A DNA stretch of 20,021 nt from Oscillospiraceae bacterium (lineage in GTDB: Bacteria; Bacillota; Clostridia; Oscillospirales; Acutalibacteraceae), in the NCBI GenBank assembly GCA_015066165.1, contig SVOX01000010.1:1-20021 (forward strand), read 5' to 3'. Both the position numbers and the translations under genes were made by a program. The notes beneath the pieces are model-generated. The model saw only the letters and a program-made list of their open reading frames with translations, ran no database searches and was not told the origin of the DNA. Of this stretch, positions 13,241 through 20,021 are shown in pieces; the stretch's first letter is position 1, and every line of letters begins with the position of its first letter.

Positions 13241-15841
13241 ATGGCCCAATTGTCACCAATGATGCAACAATACAAACAAATCAAAGCCGAAAACGAAGAT
13301 AGTATTGTTTTTTTTCGAGTTGGCGATTTTTATGAAATGTTTTTTGAAGATGCCAAAAAAGCTTCCGAAGAATTAGATTTAGTACTTACGGGTAAAGAGT
13401 GCGGTCTTCCTGAAAGAGCGCCAATGTGCGGTGTGCCTTTTCATAGTTGCGACAGTTATATTGCAAAACTTATTGATAAGGGCTTTAAAGTTTCGATTTG
13501 TGAACAAACCGAAGACCCAGCCACTGCAAAGGGTTTGGTTAAACGTGAAATTATACGTACAATTACACCTGGTACAGTGCTTGAAGACAATATGCTTGAC
13601 GAAGGTAAAAACAATTATCTTGCAAGTATTGTTATAACAAATCAAGATATTGGTGTTTGTTTTACTGATGCATCAACGGGCGAATGTCATGCAACTGTTT
13701 TGTCAAATGATGATTTCCAAACAAAAATTATTGATGAACTTTCCCGATTTTCTCCAAGAGAAATTTTGCTTTCAAATGATTTTTGCCTAAAAGCGCCAAT
13801 AGTTGAAGAATTTTTAAAATCAAATTTTTACGGCGTTGTTACTTTAAGGGAAGATTCTTGTTTTGACTGTGAAGTGACCGAAGCCCTTATAATGAAACAT
13901 TTTTCTGTTGTAAGTGTTGAAAATTTAGGGTTAGAAAGCGGTTCTTCAATTTCGGCGGCTTTTGGTGCTATTCTTGACTATCTTTATGAAACGGGTATTA
14001 ACGGCCAAATTTCAGTAAATGAAATTGACATTTATACCGATAGTCAATATATGCGCCTTGATATTACGGCCGCTCGTAATTTGGAACTTTGCGAAACAAT
14101 GCGTACAAAGTCCAAAAAGGGTTCACTTCTTTGGGTTATTGATAAAACAAAAACACCAATGGGTAAACGTCTTATTAGAAATTGGCTTTTACAACCCCTT
14201 ATCAATATTACAACAATTAACTCGCGTCTTAATGCGGTTGAAGAACTTGTGAGTAACGTTATTTTACGTGGCGAAGTTGTTGAAGCGCTTTACGGTATTC
14301 GTGATATTGAGCGTATTATGACCAAAATTGTTTACGGTACTGCAAATGCTAAAGATTTACTGAATTTAGCCGCAACTTCGCAAAAACTTCCTGCAATTAA
14401 AATATTGTTGGAAAATGTAAATTCTAAAAAGTTACAGTCAATTTACAATAACATTGATGTTTTAGACGATATTTTTAATTTGATTGAAGTTTCAATCAAC
14501 CCCGAAGCACCTGCTACTTTGCGTGAAGGCGGTCTTATTAAAGACGGATACAATAATCTTGTTGATACTTTGCGTAATGATATGAAAAACGGCACTTCGG
14601 TTTTGGCTGAAATTGAAGCCAGAGAAAAAGAACGTACAGGAATTAAAAATTTACGTGTACGTTATAACAAGGTTTTTGGTTACTATATTGAAGTTACAAA
14701 TTCTTTTTTAGATTTAGTACCCGAAGATTACATAAGAAAACAAACCCTTACAAATGCCGAACGTTTTATAACTGAAGAGTTAAAAGAAATTGAAAAACGT
14801 GTACTTACTGCAAAAGACCGTATTGTACAGGTTGAATATGAAATATTTGACAGTATCAGAAAACAAGTAGCAAGTGAAGTTAAACGTGTACAAAGAACCG
14901 CAGTAGCCATTGCTGAACTTGATTCTTTAACCTCAATGGCTGTAGTTTCGGCTGAAAATCATTACTGCCGTCCGCTTGTAAATAACAGCGGTAAAATTTC
15001 AATAAAATCGGGAAGACACCCCGTTGTTGAACAAATGATTAATATTCCGTTTGTTGCAAACGATACATTTCTCGATATGCAGGACTGTCGCTCGGCTATA
15101 ATTACCGGTCCTAATATGGCGGGTAAATCAACCTATATGCGACAAACCGCTTTAATTACCTTAATGGCACAAATTGGTTGTTTTGTTCCTGCCGAAATTG
15201 CTGAAATTGGAATTGTTGATGCAATTTTCACCCGTGTTGGTGCTTCTGATGATTTGGCTTCGGGTCAGTCAACCTTTATGGTTGAAATGAGCGAAGTTGC
15301 CGCAATTCTTAAAAATGCTACCAAAAACAGTTTGCTTATTCTTGACGAAATTGGGCGTGGCACTTCCACTTTTGACGGTATGTCAATAGCACGTGCTGTG
15401 CTTGAATATGTTGCTGATAAGCGTAAACTTGGCGCTAAAGCGCTTTTTGCAACCCATTATCACGAACTAACTGCTATGGAAGAACAGTTAAGCGGTGTTA
15501 AAAACTTTAATATTGCTGTTAAAAAACGTGGCGATGATATTACTTTCCTTCGTAGAATTGTTCCTGGCGGCGCTGACAGAAGTTACGGTATTGAAGTTGC
15601 AAAATTAAGCGGAATTCCAAACTCGGTTATTGAACGTGCTAAAGATATTTTAAAACAAACCGAACAAGAGGGAGTAGTTACTTATAAAACTGTTGCTAAT
15701 GACGATGCTCAAATGTCTATTTCGATGCAAAGCGGACAAGACATTATCAAAGAATTAAATGCAATTGATGTAAACACACTAACCCCAATTGAAGCAATGC
15801 AAATTTTATTTGACATTTGTAACAGAAGTAAAAATTTATAG
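13241..15841 (+). CDS. mutS: DNA mismatch repair protein MutS
   Basis: Recognises mismatches and small loops in DNA and recruits MutL. The 866 residues (E. coli 853, B. subtilis about 858) start with the mismatch-reading motif GDFYEMF (28-34, Phe30 and Glu32). Connector, lever and clamp domains follow. The ATPase has Walker A GPNMAGKS (623-630), signature DLASGQSTF, Walker B LLILDE (Asp702, Glu703) with IGRGTSTFDG, and ATHYHEL. A possible beta-clamp-binding segment QMSISM begins at 824, near the C-terminus. ATG 13241 follows AAAGGAAG (13227-13234); the in-frame TTG at 13235 is too close to it. The gene follows the YlbF gene by 34 nt and mutL follows by 16 nt. Confidence 0.98.
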   Translation: MAQLSPMMQQYKQIKAENEDSIVFFRVGDFYEMFFEDAKKASEELDLVLTGKECGLPERAPMCGVPFHSCDSYIAKLIDKGFKVSICEQTEDPATAKGLVKREIIRTITPGTVLEDNMLDEGKNNYLASIVITNQDIGVCFTDASTGECHATVLSNDDFQTKIIDELSRFSPREILLSNDFCLKAPIVEEFLKSNFYGVVTLREDSCFDCEVTEALIMKHFSVVSVENLGLESGSSISAAFGAILDYLYETGINGQISVNEIDIYTDSQYMRLDITAARNLELCETMRTKSKKGSLLWVIDKTKTPMGKRLIRNWLLQPLINITTINSRLNAVEELVSNVILRGEVVEALYGIRDIERIMTKIVYGTANAKDLLNLAATSQKLPAIKILLENVNSKKLQSIYNNIDVLDDIFNLIEVSINPEAPATLREGGLIKDGYNNLVDTLRNDMKNGTSVLAEIEAREKERTGIKNLRVRYNKVFGYYIEVTNSFLDLVPEDYIRKQTLTNAERFITEELKEIEKRVLTAKDRIVQVEYEIFDSIRKQVASEVKRVQRTAVAIAELDSLTSMAVVSAENHYCRPLVNNSGKISIKSGRHPVVEQMINIPFVANDTFLDMQDCRSAIITGPNMAGKSTYMRQTALITLMAQIGCFVPAEIAEIGIVDAIFTRVGASDDLASGQSTFMVEMSEVAAILKNATKNSLLILDEIGRGTSTFDGMSIARAVLEYVADKRKLGAKALFATHYHELTAMEEQLSGVKNFNIAVKKRGDDITFLRRIVPGGADRSYGIEVAKLSGIPNSVIERAKDILKQTEQEGVVTYKTVANDDAQMSISMQSGQDIIKELNAIDVNTLTPIEAMQILFDICNRSKNL

Positions 15842-15857
15842 AAAAAGAGGTGTAAAA

Positions 15858-17753
15858 ATGCCAAAAATTAATTTGTTGGAAAAGCATATTTCTGAACTTA
15901 TTGCCGCAGGAGAAGTTGTTGAAAGACCGGCTTCGGTTTTAAAAGAGTTGGTTGAAAATTCTATCGATGCAGGTGCCACGATTATCACTGTTGAAATTAA
16001 AAACGGCGGTATTTCCTATATGCGTATTACCGATAACGGTTGCGGTATTGACCCCGACGACGTTCCTTTGGCTTTTTTACGCCACGCTACAAGTAAAATT
16101 AAAAACGGTGAAGACCTTAACTCGATTTCTACCTTGGGCTTTCGTGGAGAAGCGTTAGCGGCTATTTCTTCGGTGGCAAGGGTTGAAATGTTAACCAAAA
16201 CTCTAACTGCTGACAATGGTACTCATTATAAAATTGAAGGCGGTACAGAAATTCAAAATGTACCTTCGGGTTGTCCAAACGGTACCACGATTATAATTAA
16301 AGATATTTTTTACAACACACCTGCCCGTATGAAATTTCTTAAAAAAGACGTTTCCGAGGCAAACGCTTGTGCGGGTGTTATTGACCGTATTGCACTTTCG
16401 CACCCTGAAATTTCTTTTAAATTCATACGTGACGGGAAACAAACTTTATCAACAAACGGTGACGGTAATCTTAAAAACACCGCCTACAGCGTTTTAGGAC
16501 GTGAACTTTCAAACAGTTTGATAGATGCAAACGGCGAAATAGGCGGTGTAAAAGTTAACGGTCTTATTTGTAAGCCCGTATTTTGCAAACCAACCCGCAA
16601 TAATCAATATACATTTTTAAACGGCCGTCTGGTGCGTTCGGGTACTGTTATTGCTGCGGTTGAACAAGCATACAAAAACAGTGCGATGATTGGTAAATTT
16701 CCATCGTTTGTGTTGTATCTTTCGGTTCCTTTTGAAACTGTTGACGTAAACGTTCATCCCGCTAAAACTGAAGTTCGTTTTTCTGACGAAAAACGTATTT
16801 TTGATTGTGTTTATTCGGCGGTTAAAAACGCATTGGCAATGGGTGATACCCGTCCTGAAATAAAGCCCCAAACACCTGTGTTCAATAAGTTTGAACGTAT
16901 GACTACACAAGAGTTTAAACAAACTTATATTGAAACGGGTTCTAAAAGCACTCAAACCGATGATGTAAAAAAGGTTGAAGTATATAACAAACCCACCGTA
17001 GAAAAACCAAAACCTGTATTAAATCCTTTTATTAAACTTGAGTCACCGCTTCCCGAAGCAGTGGAAACCTATATTTCACCAAAAGATAAATCAGAAGATG
17101 TCAAAGTTGACGTTATAAAAAAAGATGAATACACACCTAAAACTGATATCAATGTTGACATTGTGAAATCCGAACTTGAGCCCGAACTTTTACCTGTATA
17201 TTTAATTGGCGAGGCATTTAACACTTATATTGTGGTTCAAATGGGCGATAGTGTTTTTATGATTGATAAACACGCAGCCCACGAAAGAATTTTATTTAAT
17301 TCTTTGAAAGACAATATAAAAGTTGAAGTTCAGTCACTCTTAACGCCTGTAACTGTTGTACTTTCTAAAAATGAATATAACACCATTTTAGATAATTTAG
17401 AACTTCTTTCAAAAAGCGGTTTTGAAATTGATGATTTTGGTAATTCGGCTTTAGTTGTCCGTTCTGTTCCTGCAACGCTTATTGGTGAAGATATTTCTTC
17501 ACTAATTAGTGAAATTTCTTTGAGTTTGCAAAAAAGCGGTAAAGTAGAACTCGAAATCGCTGAAAATCTTTACCATACAGTTGCTTGTAAAGCCGCTATT
17601 AAGGCGGGTACTAAAATCAGCAGTACCGAAATGCTGGAACTTGCTAAAAAAGTACTTTACTCAAAGGAAATTATGTATTGTCCGCACGGACGACCGGTTG
17701 CTTTTGAAATTAAGCGTAAAGAACTTGAAAAAATGTTTGGGAGAATACAATGA
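15858..17753 (+). CDS. mutL: DNA mismatch repair protein MutL, endonuclease-type
   Basis: Couples MutS mismatch recognition to strand removal. The GHKL ATPase domain shows KELVENSIDAG (Glu30, Asn34), DNGCGI (59-64), RHATSKI and GFRGEAL (94-100). A Pro/Lys-rich linker spans about 340-450. The C-terminal domain has DKHAAHE (470-476), the beta-clamp motif QSLLTP (492-497), ACKAAIKAG and CPHGRP (Cys608, His610). This is the metal site of nicking MutL proteins found in bacteria without MutH. The DQHA(x2)E(x4)E motif is altered: Gln is Lys471 and the final Glu is Asn481, while Asp470, His472 and Glu476 remain. Length is 631 residues. ATG 15858 follows AAGAGGTG (15845-15852); upstream in-frame starts lie inside mutS. 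The stop overlaps the miaA start by 4 nt. Confidence 0.97.
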   Translation: MPKINLLEKHISELIAAGEVVERPASVLKELVENSIDAGATIITVEIKNGGISYMRITDNGCGIDPDDVPLAFLRHATSKIKNGEDLNSISTLGFRGEALAAISSVARVEMLTKTLTADNGTHYKIEGGTEIQNVPSGCPNGTTIIIKDIFYNTPARMKFLKKDVSEANACAGVIDRIALSHPEISFKFIRDGKQTLSTNGDGNLKNTAYSVLGRELSNSLIDANGEIGGVKVNGLICKPVFCKPTRNNQYTFLNGRLVRSGTVIAAVEQAYKNSAMIGKFPSFVLYLSVPFETVDVNVHPAKTEVRFSDEKRIFDCVYSAVKNALAMGDTRPEIKPQTPVFNKFERMTTQEFKQTYIETGSKSTQTDDVKKVEVYNKPTVEKPKPVLNPFIKLESPLPEAVETYISPKDKSEDVKVDVIKKDEYTPKTDINVDIVKSELEPELLPVYLIGEAFNTYIVVQMGDSVFMIDKHAAHERILFNSLKDNIKVEVQSLLTPVTVVLSKNEYNTILDNLELLSKSGFEIDDFGNSALVVRSVPATLIGEDISSLISEISLSLQKSGKVELEIAENLYHTVACKAAIKAGTKISSTEMLELAKKVLYSKEIMYCPHGRPVAFEIKRKELEKMFGRIQ

Positions 17754-18679
17754 TTAAAGTATTATTTGTTGTAGGACCAACTGCTTCAGGTAAAACATCG
17801 CTTTCAATAGAACTTGCAAAAAAGTATAACGGTGAAATTATTTGTGCCGATTCGATGCAAATTTATAAAGGTATTCAAATTGCCTCTGCGGCACCCACTT
17901 TAGATGAAAAAGAGGGAATACCGCATCATTTGTTTGAGTTTTTAAATCTTGATGAACAGTTTTCGGTTGCCGAATATGTAAAATTGGCACGTGAACGAAT
18001 TACAGAAGTGTCTTCCCGCAACAAACTGCCAATAGTTGTTGGCGGTACGGGGCTTTATATTTCGGCTTTGCTTGATAATACTCAATTTACTGAGCAAGAT
18101 GTTGATTTACATCTTCGAAAGATGCTTGAAACTCAATTTGATGAATTGGGCGGTGAAGAAATGCTGCGCCGTTTATCTTTGTTTGATAAGGATTCGGCAT
18201 TACGTCTTCATCCAAATAACCGCCGTAGAATAATTCGTTGTTTTGAAGTTTATAATCAAACCGGAAAAACAATTACAGAACATAATTTAAGTTCAAAACA
18301 AGACAAAGGTGATATTTTGCCGCTTGTTATTGGAGTAAATTTTTCAAACCGTGAACTTTTGTATGAAAGAATAAACAAACGTGTTGATATAATGCTTGAA
18401 AACGGTCTTTTAGACGAAGCGGCTAAAAACTTTGAACTATCATCAAAAAGCGGCGCTTTTCAAGCAATAGGTCACAAAGAACTTTACGGTTATATTAAGG
18501 GCGAGTGTTCTTTGCAAGATGCAATAGAACATCTCAAACAACAAACACGCCGTTATGCAAAACGTCAATTAACTTGGTTTAGACGTGACCAACGTATTAA
18601 TTGGTTTTATCCTGATACTCAACCCGATTTTTTAGAAAAGGTATTCAATTTTACAAATAAAAATTTAAAGGAGGAATAG
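17750..18679 (+). CDS. miaA: MiaA, tRNA dimethylallyltransferase
   Basis: Adds a dimethylallyl group to N6 of adenosine 37 in tRNAs reading UNN codons, giving i6A37, the substrate of MiaB encoded at the head of this operon. The 309 residues have the P-loop GPTASGKT (9-16), the substrate segment CADSMQIYKG (about 32-41), PHHLFE, VVGGTGLYI, and the C-terminal QAIGHKEL and QQTRRYAKRQLTWFRRD. Length is typical (300-315). The start codon overlaps the mutL stop (ATGA at 17750-17753), implying translational coupling; GGGAGA lies just upstream within mutL. No hfq follows, although miaA–hfq is a common pair in other bacteria. Confidence 0.97.
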   Translation: MIKVLFVVGPTASGKTSLSIELAKKYNGEIICADSMQIYKGIQIASAAPTLDEKEGIPHHLFEFLNLDEQFSVAEYVKLARERITEVSSRNKLPIVVGGTGLYISALLDNTQFTEQDVDLHLRKMLETQFDELGGEEMLRRLSLFDKDSALRLHPNNRRRIIRCFEVYNQTGKTITEHNLSSKQDKGDILPLVIGVNFSNRELLYERINKRVDIMLENGLLDEAAKNFELSSKSGAFQAIGHKELYGYIKGECSLQDAIEHLKQQTRRYAKRQLTWFRRDQRINWFYPDTQPDFLEKVFNFTNKNLKEE

Positions 18680-18682
18680 TTA

Positions 18683-19885
18683 ATGAAAAAAATATCGCCA
18701 ATAAAAGCATTGATTGTTATATTGGCTTTGACTTTTTTAATACATCAGCTTGTTTCTTCTTTATATAAACCAATCACCACCGAAACTGCAAAATATTTTA
18801 CTTCAAACGACGGTTTTGATATTACGGGAATTGTTATTCGTAACGAACAACTTGTAAAATCTAAACGTGACGGTGTTCTGCACTTTTTAACCGAAGACGG
18901 TAGTCGTGTTGCAAAAGACGGTGTAATCGCAAATATTTATTCAAGTGAAACGTCTTCAATAATATTAAGTGACATTGCTACAGTTGAAAAGAAAATCAAA
19001 AATTTAAAAGATGTTATGTCAATTAATAATGTTGCCGCTTCAAATCTTGATGCCGCAAATTTCAACGTTTCTAAAGCATTAAACAGTTTGATTCTATCTT
19101 CGGCATATGGTGATTATAACAACATTCCTAACTTGAGCGAAGAACTCTTATCTAATATTAACCGCCGTAAAGCGTTGCTCGGCGAAACTTCTTCGTTTTC
19201 GGAGCAATTAAAATCTTTAAATGATGAACTTTCAAATTATAAAAATTCATTACAGCAACCAATTTCAAAAATTAAAGCAAATCAATCTGGATATTTTCTT
19301 TCTGTTACCGACGGTTATGAAACTGTTTTAGACATTAAAGATTTATCAACAATAACACCCGATTTTCTTGACAAACTTAATAAGAAAGAAAATGATGCTT
19401 CGGTTATAGGTAAAATTGTATCTGACTATGAGTGGTATATTTCCGCTAAAATGACTTTAAATCAATCTTTAAATTTTAAAGAAGGCGATGCTCTTACAAT
19501 TTATACTTCTTTAAAATCGGCGCCTCAACTGCCTGTTACCGTTAAAAAAATTAATATTTCTAAAGACGGTACCAACGCAGTTATTGTTTTTGCTTGTAAC
19601 AATATGAATAGCGAACTCGCTTCCATGAGGACAGGCCCTATGACAGTTGTAAATCACGAATATTCGGGACTTAAAATACCTAAAAAGTCTTTACGTGTTG
19701 TAGATTCGGTTCGTGGTGTTTACGTTGTTAACGGTATGCAAGTTAAATTTGTACCTGTTGAAATTGTTCACTCAACTGATGAATATATCATTTGTAAAAA
19801 AAGTGAAAACGATGGCGAGTTGCGCCTTTATGACCAAGTTGTAGTAAGGGGGAAAAACCTTTATGATGGAAAAATTATCGGCTAA
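18683..19885 (+). CDS. HlyD-like membrane-anchored protein with split lipoyl/barrel-sandwich domain
   Basis: Protein of 400 residues with a short basic N-terminus and one membrane helix (about 6-27), the rest outside the cell. After the helix come DGFDITGIVIRNEQLV (43-58) and DGVLHFLTEDGSRVAKDGVIANIY (63-86), typical of the first half of a HlyD-type lipoyl hairpin. A helical, partly coiled-coil hairpin follows at about 92-192. The returning half is IKANQSGYFLSVTDGYE (197-213), then beta-barrel-like segments to the C-terminus. It resembles membrane fusion proteins of efflux systems, but no transporter is adjacent. Its reading frame runs 23 nt into a YggS-type gene. AAAGGAGG (18667-18674) lies inside the end of miaA, with 3 nt between the genes. 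In Clostridia such genes often precede yggS and sepF division genes; an envelope or division role is inferred only. Confidence 0.8.
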   Translation: MKKISPIKALIVILALTFLIHQLVSSLYKPITTETAKYFTSNDGFDITGIVIRNEQLVKSKRDGVLHFLTEDGSRVAKDGVIANIYSSETSSIILSDIATVEKKIKNLKDVMSINNVAASNLDAANFNVSKALNSLILSSAYGDYNNIPNLSEELLSNINRRKALLGETSSFSEQLKSLNDELSNYKNSLQQPISKIKANQSGYFLSVTDGYETVLDIKDLSTITPDFLDKLNKKENDASVIGKIVSDYEWYISAKMTLNQSLNFKEGDALTIYTSLKSAPQLPVTVKKINISKDGTNAVIVFACNNMNSELASMRTGPMTVVNHEYSGLKIPKKSLRVVDSVRGVYVVNGMQVKFVPVEIVHSTDEYIICKKSENDGELRLYDQVVVRGKNLYDGKIIG

Positions 19886-20021
19886 AGAGTTTGATGAAAA
19901 CTATAAACTGGTAATGGAAAAATATAAAAATGCTTTAAAAGTTGCCGGTAAGAATGAAAGCGAAGTAATTTTACTTGCCGCAACAAAAACAGTTGATATT
20001 GATACCATAAATTACGCAATT
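19863..20021 (+). CDS. YggS/YlmE-type pyridoxal-phosphate homeostasis protein, 3'-truncated by window edge
   Basis: The first 53 residues are visible: MMEKLSAKEFDENYKLVMEKYKNAL, then ESEVILLAATKTVDIDTINYAI. The segment LLAATKTVD matches the conserved strand of YggS/PROSC proteins, with Lys42 as the expected PLP-binding lysine. These proteins buffer PLP and influence vitamin B6 and amino-acid balance; full length is usually 220-235. The gene begins inside the preceding gene (23-nt overlap), with AAGGGGG (19846-19852) as ribosome binding site; ATG 19863 or 19866 could be used. B. subtilis ylmE lies next to sepF (ylmF) near the ftsZ region, so division genes may follow beyond the edge. Confidence 0.88.
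   Translation, partial: MMEKLSAKEFDENYKLVMEKYKNALKVAGKNESEVILLAATKTVDIDTINYAI

Noticed and set aside
16617..16955. 112-residue minus-strand open frame inside mutL
   Set aside because: Shadow of a strongly coding region; low-complexity basic composition and no ribosome binding site or family resemblance.

Overview
The window is about 20 kb of low-GC, densely packed chromosome from a Firmicute, most likely a member of the Clostridia (Oscillospirales / Ruminococcaceae-like). This placement is inferred from gene order (miaB–ylbF/ymcA–mutS–mutL–miaA, then an HlyD-like protein and a YggS-type protein), AGGAGG-type ribosome binding sites, sigma-A promoters with TATAAT boxes, an endonuclease-type MutL and a GTP-type PEP carboxykinase. 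I see no mobile element, CRISPR array, rRNA or tRNA. No gene-free stretch is longer than about 180 bp.

Left part (1-3250): the 3' portion of mnmG (tRNA wobble-uridine modification; its N-terminus lies outside the window), a membrane-anchored HtrA-type serine protease, and rpsT (ribosomal protein S20). rpsT has its own extended -10 promoter and a strong hairpin terminator shared with the convergent gene.

Middle accessory part (3261-7440): an AraC-family regulator with a cupin sensor domain is divergent from a two-gene operon of a Gfo/Idh/MocA oxidoreductase and a zinc-less medium-chain dehydrogenase. A second, separately promoted and terminated paralogue of the Gfo/Idh/MocA enzyme follows. 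The two paralogues are mosaic: blocks of about 95% identity alternate with blocks of 55-67%. Direct TTTCC-type repeats 21 bp apart abut the -35 region of the first promoter, and a weaker version occurs at the second. This looks like a small AraC-controlled sugar or polyol oxidation regulon, but no transporter or kinase is present, so the substrate is unknown.

Next (7492-11305) come a monocistronic GTP-dependent PEP carboxykinase, and then a two-gene unit of a membrane-anchored GT2 glycosyltransferase and an SGNH hydrolase. The SGNH protein carries an unusual insertion of about 95 residues between catalytic blocks II and III. Each unit has a clear promoter and terminator.

Right part (11316-end): a long co-directional operon of miaB, a YlbF/YmcA-family protein with a four-cysteine tail, mutS, mutL, miaA, an HlyD-like membrane protein and the start of a YggS-type PLP protein. 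Gaps are very short and the last junctions overlap. It joins tRNA A37 modification (MiaA makes i6A, MiaB converts it to ms2i6A) with DNA mismatch repair (MutS/MutL), and ends in genes that in Clostridia often precede cell-division genes.

Most of the window is conserved core genome. The parts worth a second look are the mosaic oxidoreductase pair and its putative regulon, the perfect inverted repeat over the htrA -10 box, the YlbF cysteine tail and the inserted domain of the SGNH hydrolase.
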